Shown here: piece by piece, positions 9,721 through 18,841 of the stretch | How the letters are laid out: every line of letters starts with the position of its first letter | How positions within the stretch are numbered: position 1 is the stretch's first letter | Assembly: GCA_020636355.1 (NCBI GenBank) | Contig: JACJYB010000006.1 | Span: forward strand, 186,001-250,000 | DNA length: 64,000 nucleotides | Origin: Lewinellaceae bacterium | GTDB lineage: Bacteria; Bacteroidota; Bacteroidia; Chitinophagales; Saprospiraceae | Reading direction: 5' to 3' | The notes under the pieces: generated by a model | The model's database searches: none | Told to the model about the DNA's origin: nothing | The model's input: the letters and a program-made list of their open reading frames with translations, nothing else | Position numbers and translations under genes: made by a program

Positions 9721-10851
9721 ATGCCATGTGCTATTAGCATCGTTAATACAAAAGCAGGACTGAAGGAATTTATCCGCTGGCCGCACCAATTGTATCGGAA
9801 TGACCCGCTGTGGGTTGCACCTTTGGATCAGGATGAATGGAATACCCTCTACCCTAATTGGAAAGAGAATGGGTCGGCCAAAACCCGGTTCTTACTGGCG
9901 CGGCGAGGGAAAGAAATCGTTGGCCGGATCGTTGGCATTGCGATACCACAGGATTACATTTCCGGAAACCTGTTGAGGGTGCGCTGGGGTTGGTTAGAGG
10001 CTATTGATGATCCGGAGGTATTCAGCGCGCTGCTTTCAGCTATTGAGCACTGGGCCAGCGCCTTGCATGCCCAGGTCGTGCAGGGGCCGCTAGGGTTCAC
10101 CAACCTGGATAAGGCTGGCATGCTGATCAAAGGATTTGATGCGTTGCCAACCATTGTAGAATTATATAATCCCGCTTATTACCCGGTCCGGGTCGAACAA
10201 TTGGGTTATGAGAAGGCCATCGACTGGATTGAAAACAAACTAATCGTACCCGGGAAGGTTCCCGAAAAGTTGATCCAATTAGCCCGAGTCATCCAAAACC
10301 GCTACCGGGTCAAAACCTTGCAGATCCGCAAGACCGCTGAGTTACTTCCTTACGGGCAGGAACTATTTCGTCTGATTAATGAAACGCATCGGCATCTACA
10401 TGGATTTGTTCTCTTTGATGAAGCAAATGCAGCCACTTATCTGAAAAAATATTTTCGTTTGGTAAACAAGGATCTGATCTGTATTGTACAGGATGATCGG
10501 GACCAAATGATCGGATACGGCATTGCTATCCCCTCCATGTCCAAAGCTTTCCAACGGGCAAAAGGAAGACTCTACCCTTTTGGAATTTGGCACATTCTCC
10601 GCGCCAGCAGGAAAAATGATCGGGCGGATTTGTATTTGATCGGGGTTAAAGATGAATACCGCAATAAAGGGATCACCGCCCTGCTGTTTGAAAAAATCAT
10701 GCAGGGATTCATCGATCAAGGGATCCGTGAAGTAGAGTCCAATCCCGAATTAGAAACCAACAGCCAGGTCCAGGCGCTGTGGAAAAACTACGATTTTGTG
10801 CAACACAAACGCCGGCGCTGCTACCAAAAACTGTTGGATAAATCCTTGTGA
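9721..10851 (+). CDS. GNAT family N-acetyltransferase (long Bacteroidota type)
   Basis: 376 aa from ATG 9721. An in-frame GTG at 9640 overlaps the divergent gene's upstream region and adds poorly conserved residues. The N-terminal region (FIRWPHQLYRNDPLWVAPLD) and the central part around GYEKAIDWIENK mark a two-lobed family in which the C-terminal half holds the acetyl-CoA fold. The acyl-CoA loop is visible as GVKDEYRNKGITALLFEKI (about residues 303-321). A C-terminal ELETNSQVQALWKNYDFVQHKRRRCYQK element is also typical. The acceptor is unknown, and homologues are annotated only generically. It is divergent from the 9568 gene and is followed 39 bp later by a small membrane protein. Confidence 0.8.
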   Translation: MPCAISIVNTKAGLKEFIRWPHQLYRNDPLWVAPLDQDEWNTLYPNWKENGSAKTRFLLARRGKEIVGRIVGIAIPQDYISGNLLRVRWGWLEAIDDPEVFSALLSAIEHWASALHAQVVQGPLGFTNLDKAGMLIKGFDALPTIVELYNPAYYPVRVEQLGYEKAIDWIENKLIVPGKVPEKLIQLARVIQNRYRVKTLQIRKTAELLPYGQELFRLINETHRHLHGFVLFDEANAATYLKKYFRLVNKDLICIVQDDRDQMIGYGIAIPSMSKAFQRAKGRLYPFGIWHILRASRKNDRADLYLIGVKDEYRNKGITALLFEKIMQGFIDQGIREVESNPELETNSQVQALWKNYDFVQHKRRRCYQKLLDKSL

Positions 10852-10890
10852 CTACCTGAAATTTTGTTTCTTGCGCAAAACAAACACAGG

Positions 10891-11298
10891 ATGGATCCCG
10901 TCGAGGAGGAGGAAAAGCTACCGGAATTATACAGTAGGTCTTCTATCGTGATTATTTCCCTAATCACATCCACGGTGGTCGGGGCTATCCTATATGCGAT
11001 CAATTTAAATCGCTTGAATCGGCGTAAATATATTTTTCCTACGATCCTGGGCGCCATTCTGTACCAGGTGCTCGGTGCACGATTATCGTCTAACCTCTCA
11101 ACCAACTACGAGTTCGTAGTTTATATGGGTTTAAATTTTACGGGAGCGATGCTGATCCTTGGACTATGGGATATGCAGATCGGGCGTCAAATCAACTATC
11201 GACCCAGAAACACCATGAATGTATTTGTGATCATACTCGTTCTGGTACTGATCCTTTTCGGATTAAATCGATTGGGAGTTACCAGTCTGCCTGAGTAA
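10891..11298 (+). CDS. small hypothetical membrane protein
   Basis: 135 aa from ATG 10891; a TTG at 10864 is possible but adds only nine residues. An acidic N-terminus (MDPVEEEEKLPE) precedes four hydrophobic segments at roughly residues 18-37, 47-63, 76-95 and 107-126. No family is recognised and no catalytic motif is visible. It follows the acetyltransferase on the same strand with a 39-bp gap and is convergent with the GIY-YIG gene. Confidence 0.6.
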   Translation: MDPVEEEEKLPELYSRSSIVIISLITSTVVGAILYAINLNRLNRRKYIFPTILGAILYQVLGARLSSNLSTNYEFVVYMGLNFTGAMLILGLWDMQIGRQINYRPRNTMNVFVIILVLVLILFGLNRLGVTSLPE

Positions 11299-11323
11299 GC
11301 GAGTTGCTTTCTTTCTCCCCCTG

Positions 11324-11683
11324 TCATTCTGAACAGTAGCAATCCAGCGCTGCGTGGTGATGAATCCGAACAAGCATAACGCTCCTCTCAATGTCCAACC
11401 GTGATCGATATTCAGGGTTAATTGTCCGGATCAATTCCAGCTTGCGATTTCGACACCAGCCTTTAATTTCTTTTTCGCGGGCAATGGCATTATTTATATA
11501 TTTAAATGTCTCATAATATATCAAATATTTACACCCATACCGATGAGTAAATGCTCTGCCCTTTTCGCTATTACCAGGCGGAGAAGCATGTTGCTTTAAT
11601 CGAATGGATAAATTATTGGTTACACCTGTATACAGAACTGTTTTTCCAATATTGGTACGTACATAATATAAGTGGATTCGCAT
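11324..11683 (-). CDS. GIY-YIG nuclease superfamily protein
   Basis: 119 aa. The GIY-YIG core is plain: YYVRTNIGKTVLYTGVTNNL, R28, a following QH, then the Y/K-rich segment YYETFKYINNAIAREKEIKGW with the conserved Glu. This is the stand-alone URI-like group, which is multicopy in Bacteroidota and often annotated as excinuclease C-like. The C-terminal tail (VRIHHHAALDCYCSE) is low in fold-like features and is encoded by DNA of the CTGTCATTCTGAAC type, which I associate with dispersed elements of this phylum (recollection, not tested). It is a different subfamily from the GIY-YIG genes in the 31-32.7 kb array. Confidence 0.82.
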   Translation of the reverse strand: MRIHLYYVRTNIGKTVLYTGVTNNLSIRLKQHASPPGNSEKGRAFTHRYGCKYLIYYETFKYINNAIAREKEIKGWCRNRKLELIRTINPEYRSRLDIERSVMLVRIHHHAALDCYCSE

Positions 11684-12000
11684 GGGTAGTTAATTTTAGA
11701 AAAGAAGTACACTACTAAATTAGAAAATTCAAACGAAATAGAATCAAGCCTGGATTTACATCAGTTATTCGAAATTCTAAACGATTTGTACAAGCTGTAC
11801 ATATTGAAGACCTACAGGTATCATGTTGACGATCTGCAAGCCGAGACCCCAGTGCTTAAATCCGTATCCCTATTCCCTTATAGCACTTTCAAGTGACGGT
11901 ATTGCGATTTGACGGAAGTATGACTTTATAGAATATTAGATGCGAATCTTTTTTAAGACTTTTACCGGAGTCATTGAAGAAACAGCAAAAAAACTTGGCT
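11684..12000. other. 317-base intergenic region, no gene seen
   Basis: It lies between the divergent GIY-YIG gene and the decarboxylase. The only regular element is a pair of TGTACA palindromes separated by AGC at 11787-11801, a possible dyad operator with no other support. No open frame of note. Confidence 0.4.
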
Positions 12001-13470
12001 ATGAAACAAGCAGAAGAATGGCAGGATGAAGCGACTCTGGACCCCACCGATTGGTCCGTTGCAAAAAAACGTATGTACCAAATGGTGGACGATGCCATTG
12101 AATACCTCTCTACCCTGAGGGATCGTCCGGTCTGGCAACCTATGCCGGAAGACAGTCAACAAGTTTTTAATAGGGATCTGCCTTTGAAACCGGAAGACAC
12201 CGACCAGATCGATGCCGAACTGAAAACACACATCCTACCCTACACGATGGGCAATGTGCATCCGCGGTTTTGGGCCTGGTACATGGGAGCAGGCTCCGTA
12301 TCCGGTGTGATTGGTGATTTTTGGACATCCGTAATGAATCCCAACCTGGGAGGAGGAAACCATTCCGCCAATTTGGTCGAAGCCCAGGTTATCGATTGGC
12401 TGAAGGAAATTGTTGCATTTCCGCCTGATGCGAGCGGCTTGCTGGTCAGTGGAGGATCGATGGCCAACCTGGTGGGAATCACCGTGGCAAGATATCACCA
12501 GGCAGGATTTGATATTCGTAAAGAAGGGTTGAGCGGGGCAAAACCCATGGTCGTTTACGCTTCGAAAGAAGTCCATTCCTCCGTGCAAAAAGCCATCGAG
12601 ATGATGGGCATGGGCTCCAAATATTTGCATAAGGTTCCGGTCAACGAAGATTACACCATGGACCTTAAAGCCTTGAAGGAAATGATTCGGGAGGATCGCG
12701 CGGCCGGTTTGCATCCGATTTCCGTCATCGGTACAGCCGGGACCATCAATACGGGGGCCATTGATGATCTCGAAGCCCTTGCTGAAATTTGCGACGCGGA
12801 ACAGCTTTGGTTCCATGTAGATGGGGCCATCGGATCGATTGCCATGCTTTCACCTCTGGTTAAGCCACAATTGAAAGGAATCGAAAATGCCGACTCGGTA
12901 ACCATTGATCTGCACAAATGGTTGCATATGCCTTTTGAAGTCGCCTGTACCCTGGTACGAAATGACAAAGACCACCGGGGAGCTTTCTCCTTGATCCCGG
13001 ATTACCTGGCGCGCAACACGCGAGGCCTCGCCGCCGGGAATCTTTGGTTTAGCGAATATGGCATCCAGCTGTCCCGTCGTTTCCGTGCCCTGAAGGTCTG
13101 GATGTCCTTGAAAGAACATGGAGCGGAAGCCTTTGGACACATGATCTCCAAGAATATCCACCAGGCACATTATTTAGGAGAAATAATTGAGCAGCATCCG
13201 CATCTCGAATTGGTAGCCCCTATCGGTCTGGACATTGTCTGCTTCCGTTATAATCCGGGAGGGTTGACTTTGAATGAATTGAATGCCTTAAACCAGGAAA
13301 TCAAATTACAACTGGAAGAAAAAGGAACGGCAGCCCCCGGCTATACAACCCTGGGCGATATGTATTGCATTCGGGTTGCCATCGCGAACCACCGAAGTAC
13401 CAAGAAGGATTTCAACTTACTGGTGGAATCCATCCTGAAACTGGGTGATGCTTTAAGTTCAAAAGGCTAA
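12001..13470 (+). CDS. PLP-dependent group II amino acid decarboxylase family protein
   Basis: 489 aa from ATG 12001; an in-frame TTG at 11974 adds nine lysine/glutamine-rich residues. The fold type I landmarks are FTSGGSMANL-like (LLVSGGSMANLVGI), AGTINTGAIDD, HVDGAIGS and the Schiff-base lysine in TIDLHKWLH (Lys306). Family members decarboxylate aromatic amino acids, glutamate, diaminobutyrate or cysteine-sulfinate; the substrate cannot be read from sequence. A terminator follows at 13482-13505, but an APC antiporter and a dimethylargininase-like gene come next on the same strand, which fits an amino-acid/amine exchange locus (inference). Confidence 0.9.
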   Translation: MKQAEEWQDEATLDPTDWSVAKKRMYQMVDDAIEYLSTLRDRPVWQPMPEDSQQVFNRDLPLKPEDTDQIDAELKTHILPYTMGNVHPRFWAWYMGAGSVSGVIGDFWTSVMNPNLGGGNHSANLVEAQVIDWLKEIVAFPPDASGLLVSGGSMANLVGITVARYHQAGFDIRKEGLSGAKPMVVYASKEVHSSVQKAIEMMGMGSKYLHKVPVNEDYTMDLKALKEMIREDRAAGLHPISVIGTAGTINTGAIDDLEALAEICDAEQLWFHVDGAIGSIAMLSPLVKPQLKGIENADSVTIDLHKWLHMPFEVACTLVRNDKDHRGAFSLIPDYLARNTRGLAAGNLWFSEYGIQLSRRFRALKVWMSLKEHGAEAFGHMISKNIHQAHYLGEIIEQHPHLELVAPIGLDIVCFRYNPGGLTLNELNALNQEIKLQLEEKGTAAPGYTTLGDMYCIRVAIANHRSTKKDFNLLVESILKLGDALSSKG

Positions 13471-13481
13471 TGACCAAAATC

Positions 13482-13505
13482 GCCGAATCGGCAGGTTCGG
13501 CTTTT
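13482..13505 (+). terminator. rho-independent terminator after the decarboxylase gene
   Basis: A GCCGAA/TTCGGC perfect 6-bp stem with an 8-base loop is followed directly by TTTT, 12 bp past the decarboxylase stop. It partly separates the permease gene from the decarboxylase. Confidence 0.65.
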
Positions 13506-13553
13506 GCCAGCACAGGGTTGAGGGTAAATATGAAATAATTGTATTTTAACCCC

Positions 13554-14870
13554 ATGAAGGATAGTGGTAAGAAACTCGGCCTCTGGATGGCCATGGCATT
13601 GGTCATCGGCAACATGATCGGATCCGGAATCTTTTTTTTGCCTTCAACGTTGGGCGCTTACGGAGGAATTAGCATCCTGGGCTGGGTGTTTACCTCCACG
13701 GGGGCATTGATCCTCGCTCTCATCTTTAGCCGACTTAGTCTTATTGTACGTAATGTCTCGGGCGGACCCTATGCGTATACCCGGGCCAACCTGGGTGATT
13801 TTCCCGGATTTTTGGTAGCCTGGGGATACATACTCAGCGTGTGGGCAGCCAATGCGGCGATCACCGTGGCATTTGTCAGCTACCTCAGCGTTTTTATCCC
13901 GGTACTGGGAACCAATCCATTTGCCGGTGCTATAGCTGGAGTTCTTGCCATCGCCTTATTAACTTGGATCAATACCCGGCCGGTACGAAATGCCGGCGGA
14001 TTTCAGGTGGTCACAACTACCTTAAAGCTTGCCCCTTTGTTATTGATGTCCTTGGTGGGCATATTTTACATCAACCTCGATCATTTCACCCCATTCAATG
14101 TCAGTGACAGCAGTAGTTTCCAGGCTATATCGGCAACGGCAGCCCTCACACTCTTTGCTTTCCTGGGTTTTGAGTCAGCAACCGTACCTGCAGAAAAAAT
14201 TGACAATGCAGAAAAGATCATACCGCAGGCTACCATCTGGGGAACGCTGATTACGGTTGCCGTCTATTTGTTGGGAACAATCGCCGTCATGGGTATTTTA
14301 TCGCCCGAGGAATTGACTCAATCCAAAGCACCCTTTGCCGATGCTGCCGCCCGAATCTGGGGAGCTCCGGGACGATACCTGATAGCTGCCGGCGTTGTTA
14401 TCTCGACGTTTGGTGCATTGAATGGATGGATGCTTGTGCAAGGCCAGATTCCTTTTGCCGCTGCGCGAGACCAATTGTTTCCACCGGTCTTTAAACGCAC
14501 CAACCGGTTTGACATGCCCAGCGCTGCGATCATGATCGGCAGTGCCATCATCACCGTGGTGATGCTGATGAATTATTCACGCGGCTTGGTTAAAGCATTT
14601 GAGTTTCTAATCCTGGTTACCACCACGACCGTACTGGTACCCTACCTCTTTGCGGCAGCTGCATACGCGCTGTTTGTTTTACAGGGCAAATGGAACCCGG
14701 GCAGGTCAAAAGGCATTGCCCTCATCCTACCTACCCTGGGCTTTGCTTATTCCCTGTGGGCAGTATCAGGTTCCGGCATGGAAGCTGTTTACTGGGGTTT
14801 CATATTACTGCTGGCAGGAATACCCTTATACATCTACATCCGGTATCGCGCGAATGCTCCAAAAACTTAG
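13554..14870 (+). CDS. APC superfamily amino acid/polyamine antiporter
   Basis: 438 aa from ATG 13554. Twelve membrane segments can be placed. The first carries the substrate-binding unwound motif of APC transporters (ALVIGNMIGSGIFFLPS) and the sixth contains FAFLGFESATVPAEKI, both typical of the AdiC/CadB/PotE-like basic amino acid-amine antiporters. It sits 83 bp after an amino acid decarboxylase and 8 bp before a dimethylargininase-like hydrolase. A plausible role is therefore exchange of an amino acid for its decarboxylated or deaminated product, but the substrate is not determined. Confidence 0.85.
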   Translation: MKDSGKKLGLWMAMALVIGNMIGSGIFFLPSTLGAYGGISILGWVFTSTGALILALIFSRLSLIVRNVSGGPYAYTRANLGDFPGFLVAWGYILSVWAANAAITVAFVSYLSVFIPVLGTNPFAGAIAGVLAIALLTWINTRPVRNAGGFQVVTTTLKLAPLLLMSLVGIFYINLDHFTPFNVSDSSSFQAISATAALTLFAFLGFESATVPAEKIDNAEKIIPQATIWGTLITVAVYLLGTIAVMGILSPEELTQSKAPFADAAARIWGAPGRYLIAAGVVISTFGALNGWMLVQGQIPFAAARDQLFPPVFKRTNRFDMPSAAIMIGSAIITVVMLMNYSRGLVKAFEFLILVTTTTVLVPYLFAAAAYALFVLQGKWNPGRSKGIALILPTLGFAYSLWAVSGSGMEAVYWGFILLLAGIPLYIYIRYRANAPKT

Positions 14871-14878
14871 GCGTGAAA

Positions 14879-15754
14879 ATGACCTATCAATCAGAAACCG
14901 GCTTCCTACAATCGGTGGTCATCAAACCGGCGGCCCAAGCCCTGATCAGCCAAGAAAAGATCAACGAAGAATGGCAGGCGTTGAATTTTTTAAACCCACC
15001 AAATCTCGAGAAAGCTAAGATGGAGTATCAGGACTTTGAAAAGGTCCTGATGCAACACGGAACTACGATCCACCATCTGGCATCTGAACCCACCCTGACA
15101 ATGGATTCCATGTATTGCCGCGACGCAGCAATGCTCACCGATCACGGGGCCCTGTTGTGCCGGATGGGAAAGCCGGCCAGATCCGGTGAGCCGGAAGCAG
15201 AGGAAAAGTTATTTCGAAGTCTGGAAATTCCGATTCTTGGTCGAATAGAGGCGCCGGGAACCCTGGAAGGGGGAGATGTCGCCTGGCTGAATGATTCAAC
15301 CCTTGCCGTTGGACGCACTTACCGGACCAATGAAGAAGGCATCCGCCAGTTGAAAGCAATCCTTCAACCTTTTGGTATTAAAGTCATCGTTGCCGAACTG
15401 CCTCATTACAAGGGACCGTCCGATGTATTTCACCTGATGTCAATCCTGAGTCCTGTTGCCGCGGACCTGGCTGTCGTTTATTCACCATTAATGCCGGTTG
15501 CTTTTCGAGAAAACCTGCTGAATTTGGGATACCGTCTGGTGGAAGTGCCCGAGGAAGAATTTAACCGGATCGGGTGCAATGTGCTGGCTCTGGCACCCCG
15601 GGTCTGTTTAATGGTTTCGGGCCACCCCATCACGCAACGACGATTGGCGGATGCCGGATGCACCGTGATAACTTATGCTGGCGAGGAGATCAGTATAAAA
15701 GGAGGGGGCGGCCCCACCTGTCTCACCAGACCATTAAAACGTATTATCGACTGA
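14879..15754 (+). CDS. dimethylarginine dimethylaminohydrolase / amidinotransferase-like enzyme
   Basis: 291 aa from ATG 14879 (an in-frame GTG lies two codons upstream), 8 bp after the permease stop. The guanidine-modifying superfamily fold is shown by MDSMYCRDAAML near the substrate site, GTLEGGDVAWL, the catalytic-His segment GPSDVFHLMS and the nucleophilic Cys in GGGGPTCLTRPL near the C-terminus. The length (~290) and the C-terminal GGGGPTC fit DDAH (citrulline plus dimethylamine from methylated arginines) better than arginine deiminase (~400 aa). It probably forms a two-gene operon with the antiporter. Confidence 0.85.
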   Translation: MTYQSETGFLQSVVIKPAAQALISQEKINEEWQALNFLNPPNLEKAKMEYQDFEKVLMQHGTTIHHLASEPTLTMDSMYCRDAAMLTDHGALLCRMGKPARSGEPEAEEKLFRSLEIPILGRIEAPGTLEGGDVAWLNDSTLAVGRTYRTNEEGIRQLKAILQPFGIKVIVAELPHYKGPSDVFHLMSILSPVAADLAVVYSPLMPVAFRENLLNLGYRLVEVPEEEFNRIGCNVLALAPRVCLMVSGHPITQRRLADAGCTVITYAGEEISIKGGGGPTCLTRPLKRIID

Positions 15755-15784
15755 AAGCCGTCTAAGCCGGTCAAACCGATTTAT

Positions 15785-18085
15785 TTAAGCATTCGCTAAA
15801 CTCGCTTCTTCCACATGTTGCGCATCCACACAAGCAATTGCTGCCAGGTTTACGATGTTATTCACCTCCGTCCCGCGTGGCAATAAATGGATGGGCTTAT
15901 TCAATCCGATGATCAACGGGCCTATCGATTTAGCCTGACTCAGCGATCGCAGCAACCTCAAACTGATATTACCAGCGTCCAGGTTTGGAAAGATCAACAG
16001 ATTGGGTCTGCGACGCAGATCGGCAAAGGGATATATTTTGGAGATTGCCTCTTGATCCAAAGCCAGATCCGGTTGTATCGGGCCATCTACGGGCATGCCA
16101 GGCTTCATTTGCCGAACCAATTCCACCGCCCGGTTGATTTTTTCCGTTTCCGGTGCCCGCACCGTACCAAAACTGGAAAATGAAAGCATAGCTACTCTCG
16201 GTTCCATATGCAAGCGTTCCATTTCCTCTGCTGCCATAACCGTGATGAGTGCTAATTCATCGGCTGTAGGATTAATGTTCACTGCCGCGTCGGCAAAAAA
16301 GTAATTACGTCTTTCATGCTGGAGCATGTACATGCCTGCCACCAGATTGTGATCCGGTTTTGGGCCAATGATCTTCAGGGCCGGTCGCAGGACTTCCGGA
16401 TAACTAACCGTCTCTCCGGCAACCATACCATCCGCATGACCCATATGGACCATCATTGTGGCAAAGTAAAAGTTATTGCGCATGCTGATTTCTGCACCGG
16501 GCAAGGATTTGCCCTTCCGTTGACGCAACCGGTAATATTCCTTGATGTAGTCGTCGCGATAAGGCCATTTTTCGGGCTCAATAAATTCAATGCCCTCAAA
16601 ATCATGATGCAATTCGTCAAAATACGCGATCAGTTTCTCCTTATTTTTGGTTAACAGGATCGGCTTGGCATAACCTTCCTGTATGATTTCACTGGCGGCC
16701 CAGATGATTTTGGGATCATCGCCTTCGGGAAATACGATCCTTTTGGGATTTCGTTGTGCCGTCGTGTAGATGTTGCGCATGAATTCCCGTGACCAGTCCA
16801 CTTTGTCGCGCAATGACTCTTTATACGTCTCAATATCGATTGGGTTTCTGGCCACTCCGGTACGGATAGCTGCTTCGGCAACTGCGGCGGATGCCCAGAC
16901 CAAAACGCGGTGATCAAATGGCTTGGGAATGATGTATTCGGGTCCAAAACTCAGCGAAGAATCGCTGTAAGCTCGCTTGACATTGTCAGGCACTTCCTCT
17001 TTGGCCAGGCCGGCCAGCGCATAAGCCGCCGCCAGCTTCATCTCCTCATTGATTCCGGTTGCCTGGACATCCAGAGCGCCCCGGAAGATGAATGGAAATC
17101 CCAATACATTATTTACCTGGTTTGGATAATCGCTACGGCCGGTAGCTACAATTGCATCCGGACGGGCATCTTTGGCCGATGGATAGGTAATTTCCGGGTC
17201 CGGGTTAGCCATTGCAAAAATGATAGGCGTTTCAGCCATCGTTCTTACCATCGCAGGAGTAAGTACATTTTTCATCGAAACACCACAGAATACGTCAGCA
17301 CCCCGCATCGCATCTGCCAGGTCCCGCGCATCGGTATTCCTGAAAAACTTCTCTTTGTAGTGGTTCCGGTTTTCATCTCCCCGTCCGTTCCATAAAACTC
17401 CTTTACTGTCGGTCATCAGGATATTTTCCAGTTGGACACCAAGAGAAATGTAGAAATTGGCACATGCTATGCCGGCTGCTCCGGCTCCACTTACCACCAA
17501 TTTGACTTCCGATAGTTGTTTGCCCGCCAGTTCTACTGCATTGATCAGGGCTGCTCCGGAGATGATAGCAGTACCGTGCTGATCATCGTGAAATACCGGG
17601 ATGTCCAGTTCCTTCTTCAGGGTTTCTTCAATGTAGAAACATTCCGGGGCTTTGATATCCTCCAGATTAATACCCCCAAAGGTCGGAGCTATGTTCCGCA
17701 CTGTCCGGATAACCTCTTCCGGATCTTCGGAGCCTACTTCGATATCAAATACATCGATGTCTGCAAATCGTTTGAACAAGACCCCTTTGCCTTCCATCAC
17801 CGGCTTGCCAGCCAGTGCTCCGATGTTGCCCAGACCAAGTACAGCAGTACCGTTACTGACAACTGCTACCAGATTTCCTTTTGAGGTATATTTTCTGGCC
17901 AGAGAAGGATCTTTGGCAATCTCAAGGCAAGGCTCTGCTACTCCTGGCGTATAGGCTAAAGAAAGATCGTCCTGTGTCACACAGGGCTTCGTTGGAACGA
18001 CTTCGATCTTACCACGACGGGTATGCTCGTGATAATGGAGTGCTGCTTTCCGCAACCCTTCCTTTTTTTTATCTTCTTGTTCCAT
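15785..18085 (-). CDS. maeB: NADP-dependent malic enzyme with phosphotransacetylase-like domain
   Basis: 766 aa, the usual length for the MaeB hybrid. The malic domain (about 15-155) includes SLAYTPGVAEPC and VVSNGTAVLGLGNIGALAG. The nucleotide-binding domain (about 160-400) includes FHDDQHGTAIISGAAL and VVSGAGAAGIACA. Residues ~430-760 form a phosphate acetyltransferase-like domain (MNVFPEGD-like RIVFPEGDDPKIIWAA) that in characterised MaeB is regulatory and binds acetyl-CoA. The reaction is malate plus NADP+ to pyruvate, CO2 and NADPH, in the cytoplasm. It is monocistronic by appearance, convergent with the DDAH-like gene. Confidence 0.95.
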   Translation of the reverse strand: MEQEDKKKEGLRKAALHYHEHTRRGKIEVVPTKPCVTQDDLSLAYTPGVAEPCLEIAKDPSLARKYTSKGNLVAVVSNGTAVLGLGNIGALAGKPVMEGKGVLFKRFADIDVFDIEVGSEDPEEVIRTVRNIAPTFGGINLEDIKAPECFYIEETLKKELDIPVFHDDQHGTAIISGAALINAVELAGKQLSEVKLVVSGAGAAGIACANFYISLGVQLENILMTDSKGVLWNGRGDENRNHYKEKFFRNTDARDLADAMRGADVFCGVSMKNVLTPAMVRTMAETPIIFAMANPDPEITYPSAKDARPDAIVATGRSDYPNQVNNVLGFPFIFRGALDVQATGINEEMKLAAAYALAGLAKEEVPDNVKRAYSDSSLSFGPEYIIPKPFDHRVLVWASAAVAEAAIRTGVARNPIDIETYKESLRDKVDWSREFMRNIYTTAQRNPKRIVFPEGDDPKIIWAASEIIQEGYAKPILLTKNKEKLIAYFDELHHDFEGIEFIEPEKWPYRDDYIKEYYRLRQRKGKSLPGAEISMRNNFYFATMMVHMGHADGMVAGETVSYPEVLRPALKIIGPKPDHNLVAGMYMLQHERRNYFFADAAVNINPTADELALITVMAAEEMERLHMEPRVAMLSFSSFGTVRAPETEKINRAVELVRQMKPGMPVDGPIQPDLALDQEAISKIYPFADLRRRPNLLIFPNLDAGNISLRLLRSLSQAKSIGPLIIGLNKPIHLLPRGTEVNNIVNLAAIACVDAQHVEEASLANA

Positions 18086-18180
18086 GATTTGTATTTTGGT
18101 TATCGGCTTATTTATTGTGCGAAGCTAACCGTCCTGGCGACGATTTAAAAGTGATATTTGCTATCCGGTGGGGTGATATC

Positions 18181-18208
18181 AAGCATTCTTAAGTTAAGAG
18201 GAATGCTT
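18181..18208. repeat. inverted repeat at 3' end of the 18207 gene
   Basis: AAGCATTC and GAATGCTT form a perfect 8-bp stem with a 12-base loop, overlapping the stop codon of the acetyltransferase gene. On the minus strand the T-run precedes rather than follows the stem, so it is not a classical terminator for that gene. Confidence 0.5.
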
Positions 18209-18755
18209 AAAAATCCCATCGTACCAACTGCCATTCGCCGTTGGCCCCCGTTCTGGTTTCCATAATGACAAATCCCTGCCGGTAATGTGCTCTTAAGGAT
18301 CGCGGATTCTCTGAGGAAACTTCTGTGATCACCGACCGGAAATCCTTTTCCAAATTTAATTTGAAGTGGTCGTATAACCCCTGGAAGACACCTTGTCCGC
18401 GATATTGCTCAGCAACACAAACTTGCCCCATCGCCACGTAAGGCGCCCAGGGCGGTTTTGACTGTTCACTAATGATGCGGTCGATACGGACAAACATGGG
18501 AGATAATACCGGCACCATTTGGGCAAATTCCGGTAACATGACCAACGCATAACCTACCAAACGGTCCCCTGCAAAGGCTACCAGATGTCCATAACCACCA
18601 TGAATCTGATCTAAAAGATCCGGAGTATGTCTTACCGTCACAAAACCCTGGTCTTTCCATATAGCCGGCGTCGTGGATTCTCGCGCATTGATCAGTTGCA
18701 ATTCCAGAATTTGCAGATAGGTTTCCGGACGGTCGTCCAAACGGTACGTGATCAT
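18207..18755 (-). CDS. GNAT family N-acetyltransferase
   Basis: 182 aa. The acetyl-CoA binding element VAMGQVCVAEQYRGQGVFQGLYDHFK (about residues 107-131) carries the Q/R-x-x-G-x-G/A pattern (QYRGQGV), with later strands at ITEVSSENPRSLRAHYRQGFV. The length is typical for a single-domain GNAT. The acceptor substrate is unknown. It stands alone between malic enzyme (same strand, 121 bp away) and a divergent methyltransferase gene. Confidence 0.85.
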   Translation of the reverse strand: MITYRLDDRPETYLQILELQLINARESTTPAIWKDQGFVTVRHTPDLLDQIHGGYGHLVAFAGDRLVGYALVMLPEFAQMVPVLSPMFVRIDRIISEQSKPPWAPYVAMGQVCVAEQYRGQGVFQGLYDHFKLNLEKDFRSVITEVSSENPRSLRAHYRQGFVIMETRTGANGEWQLVRWDF

Positions 18756-18841
18756 AATTTTCTAGATTCCAAAATCCCTGGTGCCAAGGTACAACCTTTC
18801 CTATTTAGATATCTTTATGTCTTCTGGGGCTGCTATAAATT

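Noticed and set aside
11787..11801. TGTACA-AGC-TGTACA as a regulator site
   Set aside because: Short self-palindromic hexamers occur by chance; no second copy or promoter relation was found.
12235..12816. 193-aa open frame on the minus strand opposite the decarboxylase
   Set aside because: It lies wholly antisense to a well-supported PLP enzyme and has no domain or signal; it is a shadow frame.
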